Source: Ashinkailepas kermadecensis
Lineage: Eukaryota; Arthropoda; Thecostraca; Neolepadidae
Direction of reading: 5' to 3'
Assembly: GCA_034440615.1 (NCBI GenBank)
Contig: JAOTOM010005186.1
Coordinates: 1,097,001 to 1,161,000 of the forward strand
DNA: 64,000 nt
Shown: positions 46,575-58,640 of the stretch, in pieces
Numbering within the stretch: position 1 is the stretch's first letter
Layout: each line of letters opens with the position of its first letter
Notes under the pieces: generated by a model
Database searches by the model: none
The model's input: the letters and a program-made list of their open reading frames with translations, nothing else
Told to the model about the DNA's origin: nothing
Translations under genes and position numbers: made by a program

Positions 46575-48285
46575 GCGCCCCTGAAGACGCCCCTGAAGGC
46601 GTCTCCAGGGGCATCCAGGGTCTTTCCCGGAGGCGTCTGCATGGGTTTCCAGGGGGTGTCTCGAGGGGTGTTCAGAGCCAGATCGCAGTCGACCAGCGTA
46701 GGCTGTGGTGGTGGGCGGCCGTGCAATGGCGGCCATGTTGAGTGCTCCTCCCGGATGGTGCTCCTTCCCTGATGGTGCTCCTTCCGGCTCTCTGCGGTTG
46801 CAGCTCTGATGATGGTGCTAGATATAGCTTGACAGTGCTAGCTATGGTAGTGCTATAGATAGTTTTGCATTGCTTCGGCTCCTAGAGGGTGCTTCTCACA
46901 TGGCTCAAAATCACCGAGGGCGCTCTTCTGCAGCTCTTCTGCAGTCTGCACGGTGTTCTCAGTGCTGCTTCCATGGCTCTCCGAGTCTCCGAGGGTGTTC
47001 CTTCCATGGCTCGAAGTCGGCCAGGCGTTGGTACATGAATCGGTCGTAGATCGGCGATCTCTCCCGGCAGATGATCGGTGTTTATCGGTGTGTTAGGACG
47101 CGTCGGCCATCGAGGGCGCTTCGCCGCAGCCGTGGCTGGTACCGCCGCCGCCGCAGCCGCGCCGCCATCGTCTCTGCCGCCGCCGACAATTATACCACGC
47201 AAACAGCGCTGCGCTGCATAATGAGCCGGCTCGATTAGTGATCTGTTTGTCGGATGTCGTCGGTGGCTGGCACCGGCGCCAGTGGCTGCGCATTGCCGCA
47301 GTGAAGTTATCGCGCTCGCATGCACCTAGTGCCCATCCAGGGCACACTTCCGCCACCTCCGGGCTAAACCTAGAGACCCTTGAGGCTAACACTACAGCCT
47401 CCCATAGCGCCCTTGTTCCCTCATGGTTGATCCCTTCTTGACTCTTTCGTTCCCTCAGAAATAAGTCTTGGACACCACCCCTTCCACAGACCTACATCAG
47501 CTCTCAGAACAACGGCCACGGACCTCCCCAGAGACTGTCTTCAGACTCTCCGACGGCCAGCCAGAGCTACAGTGTTAATCTCTTGAACCACGCTGCTGGC
47601 TGTGCACTGCTGGCTGTGCACTGCTGGAGACCTGGCTGTGCACTGCTGGCTGTGCACGCTGTGCAGATCTGCAGCGTCACACTCCAGACGTCCAGACCAG
47701 AGCCTCATCTATACATGTGTGTGCTGTACCGCCCTACAGAGTCACAGTGCTGCCATGCTGAGCCACAGTGCAGCCCTACAGTCACATTGCAGCCACACGA
47801 GTCGCAGTGCCGTCCAACAGTCACAATGCTGTCATACAGTCAGCGTGGCCCGGTTAGCCACGGCGCCCCACACAGTCGCAGTGTCGCACAGAGCCACAAT
47901 GCCCCGCATAGTTACAATGGGAGGCAGCCTACCCTTCGACTGAAAACCTGTTGTCGCTTAACCGTCCTACACCTTGACTTGTCTAACTTGAATTGATGAC
48001 CCTTACGTGATGCTCTGAATAGAAGAGCATCATTCAGATGGACCGTATCTAAACCTTTAACGATTGTATGCATTTCAATCATATTGCCCCTTTGTGTGCC
48101 GTAGTGCCCTACAGCCACAGAATGACGCTCCACAGAGACTCAGTGCTCCGCAGAGACTCAGTGCTCCGAAGTCACAGAGTAGCTATCCAGTCACGACAGC
48201 GGCCTGCGGAGACGCGGTGGCGTTCTCGGACTACGCCCGCACGGGAGCACGGGTCGATCTTCGAGTAATTGAACTAGGTCCGGGA
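46575..48285. other. no gene recognised; several loose short repeats
   Basis: Loose repeats of CTGCTGGCTGTGCA (47590-47655), CACAGTGCAGCC-like units (47740-47900) and GACTCAGTGCTCCGCAGA (48137-48170). ORFs are short and Ser/His/Cys-rich. Confidence 0.45.
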
Positions 48286-48287
48286 CA

Positions 48288-48370
48288 GGCAGCACTCGCT
48301 GGTCGCTGAGTGCTGCCCGTGCCCAAGTAGTGCACTGCGAGCCAATGCACTGCGGCGGCATTGGCTTTTT
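48288..48370 (+). other. two consecutive hairpins ending in T5
   Basis: GGCAGCACTC (48288-48297) pairs with GAGTGCTGCC (48308-48317). AGCCAATGC (48340-48348) pairs with GCATTGGCT (48358-48366), directly merging into TTTTTC. A small structured RNA with a Pol III-style T-run end is possible, but no promoter boxes were seen upstream. Confidence 0.5.
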
Positions 48371-49048
48371 CAGGTGATTGCCGACCGACGTCGGTCGATG
48401 CCTGAATGTCGCACACCGGCCGCGCGCACGCAAGCCGTCGGTCGGCTGCCGAGCAGAGTTCGGCGGCACAGTATCGAGTGAGTGTCGGCCGGCCGCGCCA
48501 GGCGGTCACACGGCGCGTTTTGTTGTCGCTCGGACCGGTACACAGCGATGGATCGAGCCGGCCGAACCAACTGGGCGCGCACGCTTAATGTCCGTTTCAC
48601 CGGTAACGCCGGTAGTTAGATCTACACGCCAAATCAAGCCCATCGGCTGGCACAAAGACGAGCGTGATTGCTCGACCGGGCCGGGGAAAGCGTGACTAGC
48701 CCGGATAAGAGAGCGCAACCTTTCATCCGAGCCCACAGCGAGCGGACGCGCGGCGCAGTCCGATGGCTGCAGGTCAGATGATATCTTCAGGCGCGACAGA
48801 CATATTTCAAAAACGCAGACAGATAATGGGTCGTCGCCGGCGGGCGGGCGGCTAATTCCAGAGGGCGAGTCAACAAAGAAGAGCCGAGAACACGGCACGC
48901 CCGGCAAAAAGCGCTACGGCATCCGCCGCCCCTTGAATAAAGCCATGCTTTCACTCGGTAATCTCGCCGCTTTGTCCGACAATAACGCGGCGGCAGCGGC
49001 GGCGGCGGCGGCGGTGCAACGCCGGCCGGGCGAGCTGGCACGGAGCGC
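48371..49048. other. no gene recognised; GCGGC microsatellite
   Basis: Unique sequence with a GCGGCAGCGGCGGCGGCGG run at about 48988-49015. Confidence 0.4.
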
Positions 49049-49049
49049 C

Positions 49050-49195
49050 GAACAACACGGCCACCAGCCACGTCGACAGCACGCCGGACAGTCCGACCAC
49101 CAGCCACGTCGACAGCACGCCGGACAGTCCGACCACCAGCCACGTCGACAGCACGCCCGACAGTCCGACCACCAGCCACGACGACAGCACGCCGT
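49050..49195. repeat. 36-bp tandem repeat, 4 copies
   Basis: CAGCCACGTCGACAGCACGC then CGGACAGTCCGACCAC. GTCGAC and CGGACAGTCCG are palindromic. Confidence 0.9.
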
Positions 49196-49199
49196 GTCG

Positions 49200-50530
49200 T
49201 TCCACGCCACGCCACGCTGTCTCGCTGACGGTGGCGACGACGTGGTTGAGGACGTTCAGGAGCACCTCCCACGCAACTCCTGGACCGCATAATTCCCCTC
49301 GACTGGCCCCGGTCGAGCGGATGTCAGCCTCAGTATGCGTCTTGTCGCAGCCGGGTGGCCAGGCTGTACACCCCCCCCAAACCCCTATCCCACCAACAAC
49401 AGGAGGAGCGGGACGGGGCTGTGCGACGGAACCGACATCAGCCGCGCGCAGAAGGCTACTTTCCCCATCTCTCTCTCGCTCTCTCTTTCTATCTCATCCA
49501 GTCCCTCTTCCACTCTCCTGCCGCGATACAGATATTTTCTTCTCTGAAGACGGGACAGGGGGCAGCGGCTTCTTGTGTATGTTATATCAGTATGGAGAAT
49601 GACGAGAAGTGAGAAGGGGTCACAACTGGGTGATGAAAGATTGCCAGACGATATTTAGCCCAGCCCAGCACATCTGTCCCTGAAAACACGAGAGTAGTCG
49701 CTCGACATCACCATGCGTCGCTATCACTACCCCCCCCCTTCCCCTCCCGGACGTTGGCAAAAAGCCGGCAACAAGAGAACCTCGGCCATCCGCAGGCCGA
49801 ACGTAGACAGGGTACGTGTGGGCTCCACATCACCGTCAGCAAGACGAGTCTCGCATCGCTGTCAGGAGGTGGAAGTATTTATTTAGTTATTTATATATTT
49901 AGTATATATCTTGGGGCAGATCGATCAACATGACTATTGAAAAACCGACGTCGTTGCCAACATGCATACGGATGAGAGGAGCACATTTGCACTCGCATAT
50001 CTCATGTAATGCATAACGAGTTAAAAGCAAAGTTGTGCGGCTGATCACGTCATGTGCCACTTTGCTGATGTAAAGATGTTTTCAGTTATCTTTCAAAACA
50101 TATCAGGTTTAAACAGGATTGGATTCATATTTTGGGTTCCTGGATGTGGAGGGAAATATGTGGCTCGTTACATTTGGAGAGGATAATTTTCGTTCTCTTT
50201 GTGGCATCAAAAATGCCCTTTGTACACAATGAGCCTTGGACACTTTAACAACGAGCAGGTCTATGGCAATTGTAAAACGACAACTCAATCTTCCGATGAC
50301 GGAAGGGAGATGCTAATTTTAGGGAGAGGATAATGTTCTGCATGACACAAATTCAGGAGCAGCCCACTGTATGAACAGGAAGGAATATTCCTCTAAATCA
50401 ATCCTCACGTCTGTAGCTGGCAAAATTTATCCTATCCTTGGATACAGTTTTGAAATCGTCCCAGGCGAGGCGAAAATGAATTTCTCGACCCGGCAGTGTG
50501 CGCCCGATGCAATACAACATTGTTTCACTG
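49200..50530. other. no gene recognised
   Basis: Includes C-runs near 49371 and 49730, a CT-rich segment (49470-49520) and an AT-rich segment (49873-49912) that contrasts with the GC-rich surroundings. Confidence 0.45.
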
Positions 50531-50534
50531 GGAT

Positions 50535-50765
50535 GGGGTGCCGGTGCTGTCAGGCGCTGAGAGGAGGCTGACCACGGACGCTGGGTGGGGGGGGGGGTCG
50601 ATGCTGTCAGGCGCTGAGAGGCAGCTGACCACGGACGCTGGGGGGGGGAGGGGAGCCGATGCTATCAGGCGCTGAGAGGCAGCTGACCACGGACGCTGGG
50701 GGGGGGGGGGCGATACTGTCAGGCGCTGAGAGGCAGCTGAGAGGCGCTGAGAGGCAGAGGGGACT
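50535..50765. repeat. about 60-bp repeat with poly-G spacers
   Basis: GCTGTCAGGCGCTGAGAGG then CAGCTGACCACGGACGCTG and a run of 8-13 G, three to four times, ending in short GAGGCGCTGA repeats. G-run length differs in every copy. Confidence 0.88.
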
Positions 50766-50769
50766 GACC

Positions 50770-51240
50770 GAAGCGCAGATTTATCCACCACGCCGATTCT
50801 GCAAAGGCAAATTGGTGGCCATCTGGGCCATCGATTGGCACCGCCTCGGACATCATCACCGCCGGTCGGTTGGCCGGCTCAGCCGGCAGCGCCGCCGTCC
50901 GGGCCGCCCCCGGGCCGTGTCAATGCGATGAGCAACACCTGCCATCGGCACCGACGCGGGCGTCTCCGTCGGCCGGGCGGCGGTCGGCAGGTGGTCGCGG
51001 ACTGATCAGTGTCGGTAGTGGCCTGCTCAGTGCCGGCAGACAGCACCCCCGCCTGCGGACATCACCCCCGCCGGCAGGCAGCACCTCCACCGACGCCGAC
51101 ACCACGAACGGCCCCGGACGACCACAAACACGGCACACTTCTCAATCGGGCTCTCAAAAGAAGACATTCGTTGTTTTCCAGACGGACATGCAACGTCACC
51201 ATCACCCTCTCGATGAACACTCGCAGTGAACCCAGCATCG
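50770..51240. other. no gene recognised
   Basis: GC-rich sequence with short overlapping ORFs only. Confidence 0.4.
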
Positions 51241-51244
51241 CACA

Positions 51245-51320
51245 CGGCTGGCGAGACTTGAACACCAGACCTTGCCGTCAAAAGACAAACGCGCTGTGTA
51301 CTGGGTCGCAGGCTTATCCG
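51245..51320 (-). pseudogene. tRNA-Gln-like sequence (degraded tRNA or SINE head)
   Basis: The minus strand reads GTTTGTCTTTTGACGGCAAG then GTCTGGTGTTCAAGTCTCGC. TTTTGAC aligns with the anticodon loop of tRNA-Gln(TTG) and GGTGTTCAAGTCTC with a B box. Stems are only partly paired, so it is not a functional tRNA. Confidence 0.5.
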
Positions 51321-51599
51321 AGAGACCCTCAGCTGCCCGGCACGTCGCCATAATTGTCCCGTGGGAGCGAGGCATCACCCGCCACCGGCTGCAATTCAGC
51401 CCGCTGGTGTGTCCGATGGCGCGAACGGCGTCTGACAATCTATTGACGACACCCGAGTCGCCGCGGGGAAACGGTCCGACCACCGCAATCACCCACCAAT
51501 TACCGCACCACCGCACTTACGATCATCACACGAGCGGCGGCCAGCAGGCCAGCCGGCCACAGACGGCGAACGCTGTGCAGCAGCACCGAACGCGGCCAG

Positions 51600-51915
51600 C
51601 ACGCGACGGCGCGAGCAGCGGCCCGTCATCCGACCATCCGTCATTAGTCACCCGTCCGTCCGTCATCCGCCAACCGGCCGCGGCGGGCGACGGCGCGAGC
51701 AGCGGCCCGTCATCCGACCATCCGTCATCCGTCAGTCATCCGTCAGTCATCCGCCAACCGGCCGCGGCGGGCGACGGTGCGAGCAGCGGCCCGTCATCCG
51801 ACCATCCGTCATTAGTCATCCGTCCGTCAGTCATCCGCCAACCGGCCGCGGCGGGCGACGGCGCGAGCAGCGGCCCGTCATCCGTCATCCGTCATCCGTC
51901 AGTCATCCGCCATCC
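51600..51915. repeat. about 85-bp repeat, 4 copies
   Basis: GCGACGGCGCGAGCAGCGGC then CCGTCATCCGACCATCCGTC and AACCGGCCGCGGCGG, with internal CCGTCAGTCAT sub-repeats of variable number. Confidence 0.88.
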
Positions 51916-51919
51916 GGCC

Positions 51920-53075
51920 GCTCACGTCTCGGCCCGTCAGCACGGCGACAAAACCAGCCGCGGTCGCTTGCGCGCCGCGCCACCCGCAGACCAGGCCGCG
52001 GCCATCTTGGGAGGGGGCGCCGTCGTTGCTCGATTTGTCACGCGCCCGACGCGGTCCGGGTGTTCGGCAGCCCGGCTCTGCCAGGTGCACCTCATATTTT
52101 GGCTCCCACCACGGAGGTGGCGGCTCGTGTCCGGCCTGCCGATCAGGGTGGGGGTGGGGGTGGGGGAGACTACGCGACTCCCAGCAGCAGACGGCCGACG
52201 AGCCGGGCGGATCAGGAGAACGCCCGAGCTGAGAGCTGCCTGGGCGCCGACTTAGGTGACGCACCGGCGTAGCTGGACGGTGTTTTCTCGTCCTTTTTAC
52301 AGACGGAGACGGCGGGTGGCATTCCAATCGGGCGCGCGCCGAGCAGTCGTGGCAGTAACGATGGCGACGGGCAGCCGCGGCGGTAACGATGGCGACGGGC
52401 AGCTCTGAGTGCCGAGGATAAAGGGTGGGTGTCGAGAGTGTGGCAGACGGCCGACGCAGCCGCCCTCTCGACGAACCTGAACACCACCGCTTCGACGTCA
52501 CATCCCGTGGACACGGCGCAGACATGTGTGTGTGTGTGTCGACATCCGGAGACGCCGCTGCCAAGCCATCGTCCTGTGTGACGTCATATGTCGACCTGTG
52601 TGACGACCTGACACCTGCATGCCGACCTGCGTGCGGGGTCGGAGGCGGTGACATCAGCTGGCACGGAGGTGTGCAGTTTCGGCGATGTCGCCGCAGCAGG
52701 TGGTAGCAGCTGGTACAGCCCTTTGGTGATCTATACGCCGGTGCCAGGCGGTCGAGTGGCACAGCTAACGAGTCGAGTCGTGCCGCTCGCAAATCATGTC
52801 GCCCCGTGCGGGGGGGGGGGGGACTTGATCCCGTTTGACAGGGACGACCGTGTTGAGTCTGGAGTCGTTGCAGCTGTGTTTGATCTATAACGTGATATAT
52901 ATTGCAAATAGTCCTTTTTGGGAGACACGACGTGACAAACCACGGAGTCGGCACGATGGAAACTGTTTCCAGGCGGTACGCAGTAAAAGGAAGACGAACA
53001 CGACAGCCGGCCCGGCCGCCCACCGGCGAGCCTTCTGAGAATATCGCAGACACAAGCAGTGCGTGTCGCAGAGGC
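51920..53075. other. no gene recognised; poly-G and TG runs
   Basis: Includes GGGGGTGGGGGTGGGGG near 52150-52166, a (TG)n run near 52525-52538 and 13 G at 52810-52822. Confidence 0.45.
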
Positions 53076-53077
53076 GG

Positions 53078-53243
53078 CAACGGCTGTACGGCTGTGGCTC
53101 TCCGGCGGCTGGAGAGGGGTGGCTCGGAGTCCGAAGCAGTGCGGACACAACGGCTGTACGGCTGTGGCTGTACAGCTACACAACGGCTGTACGGCTGTGG
53201 CTCTCCGGCGGCTGGAGAGGGGTGGCTCGGAGTCCGAAGCGAG
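53078..53243. repeat. direct duplication of about 60 bp
   Basis: AACGGCTGTACGGCTGTGGC then TCTCCGGCGGCTGGAGAGGG and GTGGCTCGGAGTCCGAAGC occurs near 53081 and again near 53183. Each copy contains CTCCGGCGGCTGGAG, an inverted pair. Confidence 0.85.
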
Positions 53244-53379
53244 GGTTGGAGAGAAATGCTCGTGGCTGAGGAATTACGTGCAGTAACTCTGGGGACATGC
53301 AACATCTAATACTTCATGTTAGCATCCGTAATGGGGCGATGACTGGACAGGAAGAGACTGAACGTGCCGCATCGCCGTA

Positions 53380-53450
53380 GTTAATATGGCCATAGTTAAC
53401 ATGGTCAATATGGTCAATATGGTTAGTATGGTTAATATCGCCATAGTGGA
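53380..53450. repeat. short ATGGTCAAT/ATGGTTAAT repeat
   Basis: Five to six units of about 12 bp around AATATGGTCAAT. Confidence 0.8.
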
Positions 53451-54914
53451 CAATGCTGCGGAACATCTCGCGCTCGAGCCAGTTATGTTGGCCAGCTAAC
53501 AGAAAAAAAAACACACAACATGGTTTTGTCGCACGTTTATGATACTCTCCCTGAAATGGTGTCATTCGTCCACGGCTCAGGCATCATTCCCCACGGCTAC
53601 CTTTTACTGCATTCAGCCTGCACGGATATAAACACCACCTGGAGTAAAGCTCAACAAATGTTCTTATGTACTCGCCAACGTACAGTGGATTAAAATCATT
53701 GTTTTGCTTATTGATAGCTACACATGTATACTGTGCTACTCTTAGCTAACAAATTGCAATTCATTAGGAAAAAAAGACTCCACAAAATGGGCCAAATTCC
53801 AATTCATGTCACCGAGGATAATTCTAACAGTACTCAGGATTGTCCAGCATTTCATGCTGCACTGCCATTCAATACTTGTCGGCAATTACGAGCGATGACG
53901 AAGCCCTGTGTGTATGGTACAAAGGTTTTTTTTTCGAGTGGAACGCTTTTGTGACCGTACTAACTGTTTGGTTACAGCACTTCACGTTCTAAGCCCTTAA
54001 CTCAGAGCCAGATGTAGATTTTCGCGATTTATTATCCCAATCATTATAATGAAGTACTTATAGTTTTGTTCAACGGAAAGGTTCGCGGCAGCACTCCTGC
54101 TCGCGGTCAGCTTTCAGCAACGTTTCACGTCGCAATCCATTTCAAGCTGCAGTTTTCTCACTCAGAGCCAGATCTGATCCCTTCATTTTTAGCCGTCCAA
54201 ATTTCATTACGATGTTTGTCCTCAAGTACCGCCAACCTTGTTCAAAGAAGGGGATTTCCCGCGGAATTCCTCCGCGCTGGCAGCGTATAATGCACATCGC
54301 ACCGCAGCCGACTCCCGCCATCCGTCACCGAGGGGAAAGTGCGGTACAATCGTGGGATTGTACTCCGGAGCTTGAGTTCCGCACCAGGGAAGGATGGCGC
54401 CTTTTACTTCTGCCTTCAGTGGTGCCATTTGGTGAATGAATGTCATCCGAAATGACATTAGCCACGCACACACGCTTGAATGTGTGTAGCTGTATAAACA
54501 CTGAGCGCACTGTGACTGGCGCAGGCGGAGATTCAACTTCGCCCACGTGTTTAGCACTTGCTGCCGCTGGTGCACCGCCCTAGAGGCGCTCTATGGTGGC
54601 AGCTGTATAACTCAATGCCGCCGGCCCTTGTCACAAATGTTCCAGGAGCTCCTGTCAACACGGCTTCCGCCGAGCACCGGCCGGTCGACTGGAGAGAGAA
54701 GAGAGTAGCGCCAGTGTCGACCGACCAGCCGGGCTCGGACTCCGGTGACCTCGAACATTCCGCGCCGACACTCTCGCCGGCCGGGCGAATTTGTGAAGAT
54801 ACGCAATACCCTGCCTCGCATCACGACAGCGCCGTTACCCGGCCGTGGCCGCGTCGAATCTGCCGCAGATAGCCAATTAGCCATCGACGGTGACGAGCCG
54901 CCGCCGACTCTGAC
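53450..54914. other. no gene recognised
   Basis: AT-richer than its surroundings. CTCAGAGCCAGAT occurs twice (near 54000 and 54159), suggesting an old duplication or element remnant. The minus ORF 54222-54575 (117 codons) is unassigned. Confidence 0.4.
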
Positions 54915-55300
54915 TCACCGTTCAGAGTTCACGGTGCAGGGCTCGCGGTGCAGGGCTCACCGTTCAGAGCTCATGGTTCAGGGCTAATGGTTCAGAGCTC
55001 ATGGTTCAGGGTTAACGGTTCACAGATCACATATCAGGGATCACGATTCAGAGCTCACGGTTCAGGGTTCATGGTTCAGGGCTCACATATCATGGATCAC
55101 GATTCAGGGCTCGCGGCTGAGCGCTCATGGTTCAGGGTTCACATTAGGGATCACGTTCAGAGCTCACGGTTCAGAGCTCACCGTTCAGGGCTGACATATC
55201 AGGGTTCACGATTCAGGGCTCACGGTTCAGGGTTTACGGTTCAGGGCTTACGGTTTAGGGCTCACCGTTCAGGGCTCACCGTTCAGGGCTCACCGTTCAG
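54915..55300. repeat. 14-15 bp minisatellite, about 27 copies
   Basis: Variants of GGTTCAGGGCTCAC with frequent single-base changes. It is diverged relative to most arrays here. Confidence 0.88.
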
Positions 55301-55870
55301 TCAAACTTTCGCCCGGGGCGATGTTCATGGGTCAGCGGTGGTCTAATCACAATCCGATCTCGGGGTCTTCTCGGGCTGATTCGGTTCAAGATTCATGCCG
55401 CATATGATCTCAGGGTCGCCCTTAGGGATACTCAGCCTGGCGATCAGGTCGCCTCGGGCCTCAGGGACGAGTCCAGGTTTTGCAAACATCTCGAAAGTTT
55501 GCGACGCAAAACCACAAACTCGCCCGTTCCACACACCTGCCGCGCTTCAGCAGCGGCCATGATGCGTCGAACCACGACGTCGGGTGGTAGTGCTTGTGCG
55601 AACGGTGGCCGCGTTGTAGTTGCACTCTAGCACCCGTGTGGAAGAGGACCGACAGCCGCGGAGGCCGCCAGTGCGGGGAGAGAGTGGGGGGGGGGGGGGG
55701 CATGGACAGCGCACCCGGTTTGATGTCAAGGTAACGCGCCGGAGCGGCCAGCATCCCGGCGATCAGTCAACGATCTGAGCAAGCCCACAGTAGTGGTGAA
55801 AAAGTCCGGCATTGGGTGTGCCTGTGTGAACGGCTGTCTCGACACCGATCGGCTGTGTCGGCGGTGTCAC
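55300..55870. other. no gene recognised; poly-G tract
   Basis: 15 G at 55686-55700; otherwise unique sequence. Confidence 0.4.
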
Positions 55871-55876
55871 ACGAAC

Positions 55877-56957
55877 GTCACGTCCACCGGCGGTGGGACC
55901 GGACACGGTCTGGGGACACAGCGGCGTCACGTCCACCGGCGGTGGGACCGGACACGGTCTGGGGACACAGCGGCGTCACATCCACCGGCGGTGGGACCGG
56001 ACACGGTCTGGGGACACAGCGGCGTCACGTCCACCGGCGGTGGGACCGGGCACGGTCTGGGGACACAGCGGCGTCACGTCCACCGGCGGTGGGACCGGAC
56101 ACGGTCTGGGGACACAGCGGCGTCACGTCCACCGGCGGTGGGACCGGACACGGTCTGGGGACACAGCGGCGTCACGTCCACCGGCGGTGGGACCGGACAC
56201 GGTCTGGGGACACAGCGGCGTCACGTCCACCGGCGGTGGGACCGGACACGGTCTGGGGACACAGCGGCGTCACGTCCACCGGCGGTGGGACCGGACACGG
56301 TCTGGGGACACAGCGGCGTCACGTCCACCGGCGGTGGGACCGGACACGGTCTGGGGACACAGCGGCGTCACGTCCACCGGCGGTGGGACCGGACACGGTC
56401 TGGGGACACAGCGGCGTCACGTCCACCGGCGGTGGGACCGGACACGGTCTGGGGACACAGCGGCGTCACGTCCACCGGCGGTGGGACCGGACACGGTCTG
56501 GGGACACAGCGGCGTCACGTCCACCGGCGGTGGGACCGGACACGGTCTGGGGACACAGCGGCGTCACGTCCACCGGCGGTGGGACCGGACACGGTCTGGG
56601 GACACAGCGGCGTCACGTCCACCGGCGGTGGGACCGGACACGGTCTGGGGACACAGCGGCGTCACGTCCACCGGCGGTGGGACCGGACACGGTCTGGGGA
56701 CACAGCGGCGTCACGTCCACCGGCGGTGGGACCGGACACGGTCTGGGAACACAGCGGCGTCACGTCCACCGGCGGTGGGACCGGACACGGTCTGGGAACA
56801 CAGCGGCGTCACGTCTACCGGCGGTGGGACCGGACACGGTCTGGGAACACAGCGGCGTCACGTCCACCGGCGGTGGGACCGGGCACGGTCTGGGGACACA
56901 GCGGCGTCACGTCCACCGGCGGTGGGACCGGACACGGTCTGGGGACACAGTGGCGTC
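55877..56957. repeat. 49-bp minisatellite, about 22 copies, highly homogeneous
   Basis: GTCACGTCCACCGGCGGTGG then GACCGGACACGGTCTGGGGA and CACAGCGGC. Roughly 14 consecutive units from about 56062 to 56740 are identical by eye. The period of 49 rotates frames, so three plus frames are open for 373-486 codons. Confidence 0.95.
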
Positions 56958-57027
56958 ACACGGACGTCACGTCCACCGCGCAGCCGTCAGGCGGCAACAG
57001 AACGGCGGGGTTGACGTCATCGCACAA

Positions 57028-57125
57028 CATGACGACGCGACGCGACGCGACGCGACGCGACACGACACGACACGACACGACACGACGCGACACGACACGA
57101 CATGACACGACACGACACGACAGCA
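57028..57125. repeat. (ACGAC)n / (ACGCG)n pentamer array
   Basis: About 19 pentamers starting CGACGCGACGCGACGC and passing into CACGACACGACA. Confidence 0.9.
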
Positions 57126-57339
57126 TGACAGACGCCGATGGGAAGAAACCAGACACTGTCCATGGTCTTCACATTTCCACAATGCAAATGTGGGCTATCA
57201 ACGCTAGTCGGGTTCGGGGTATAATTATCAGCGAGGTGCATGAGGTCAAATGAGCGTCGTATTTCATATTGGGTGTTCGATCTAATGTAATGAATGCACT
57301 ATATACTTTACAGCAAGCCGGCATATTGAGCTGGTCACA

Positions 57340-57555
57340 CACAAAAGGGTCATACACATACCGATCACACACATGCCGGTCATGCACAAACCGATCTTAC
57401 ACAAACCGGTCACACACTAACTGGTCACACACAAACCGGTTATGCATAAGCCGGTCACTCACAAACTGGACATACATAAACCTGTCACACACAAACTGGT
57501 TACATACAAACTGGTCACACACAAACTGGTCACACACAAACTGGATATGCACAAA
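57340..57555. repeat. 15-bp minisatellite, about 14 copies
   Basis: CACACACAAACTGGT and variants (ACCGGT, ACCGAT). The last third has TACATACAAAC changes. Confidence 0.9.
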
Positions 57556-58550
57556 ATGATCGTACACAGAACGCATATGATCATGAACCGAACTCATATT
57601 GGGGGGGGGGGGGGAAGGGCACCAGGTGCGCATTCCGAGCGAGTATATACTTAGAGATTTATTTAAGGCATCCATAAGAAAACTGTGGCTCGGGTTAATA
57701 TATTTCGTATGATGCCATTACCACATTTTCACTGACAGTGATTGAAAGCATTTTGAAACAAGCGGCTTTCACTAAGCTTGCTCATGTGATGCTGAATGGA
57801 CTTTTATTTACAAGATGATAAATACCCAAGGTGTAATTGGTGGTACTTAGATGAACGATGGCCATTAGACTGAAATTGAATACATTTATAATGTTGTTGG
57901 GCATTATAATTGCGTCAATTATATACATAGCTATCACTTAGATAGCATCTGGGGAAGCCTACACCGCGGTAATGAAGGAGGAGTTCATGCTCGAGCGACC
58001 AAAGTGTCGGGGGTGGGGGTGAGATGCGAGCGGAGGGGGGCATGCCATCCGTCCACAGGTGGTGGTCATTATGTGGAGAAGAGGAGGGGAGGGACACCGT
58101 GTCGGACCCAAGCAGAACGCACACACCATAAAGACAAGTGCGCAATGGCCGGAAGGGACAGTGTCGATACAATTAAACGCGAATAAATATAAGTCTCCAG
58201 CTGGAAGTAGATTCCCGGCTATAAATGTGGTAATTTACGAGCGTGTCGAGACTCGGCCGGTAGCCACGTGGATATTTGTCTTCTGTGGGCGGCAAAGGTC
58301 ATCCGCCCGTCACTGGCCAGAGCTTTGTAAAGCGACGAAAACGACACAGCACACGAGGCAGCACGGGGCGGCGAGAAACAAGAGACTACCAAGGAGCGAT
58401 GTCAACGTCCAAAGGTGAATGGAATCACCCGGAATGCCGCGGTAGTTTTCGGCGTGCTTAGAATTGACCCGTAGCCGAACCGCATGGAGCTTGGAATGGC
58501 TCCGTTGGCTCGGGGAATGACTATTGTCCACTCGTTCTATTGTCCAGACG
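57556..58550. other. no gene recognised; poly-G tract
   Basis: 14 G at 57601-57614, then AT-rich sequence to 57960. Short ORFs only. Confidence 0.4.
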
Positions 58551-58551
58551 T

Positions 58552-58640
58552 ATTCTTGTCCAGACGTACTCTTGTCCAGACGTATTCTTGTCCAGACGTA
58601 CTCTTGTCCAGACGTATTCTTGTCCAGACGTACTCTTGTC
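58552..58640. repeat. 16-bp tandem repeat, about 6 copies
   Basis: CTTGTCCAGACGTACT alternating with CTTGTCCAGACGTATT in a strict two-unit alternation (32-bp higher-order period). Confidence 0.9.

Noticed and set aside
48340..48371. Bacterial intrinsic terminator (9-bp stem followed by T5)
   Set aside because: The window is eukaryotic (spliced exons, SINE, MITE) and no bacterial gene precedes it; kept only as a structural note.
55793..57253. Three long plus frames over the 49-bp array
   Set aside because: Same explanation: a stop-free unit with a period not divisible by three.
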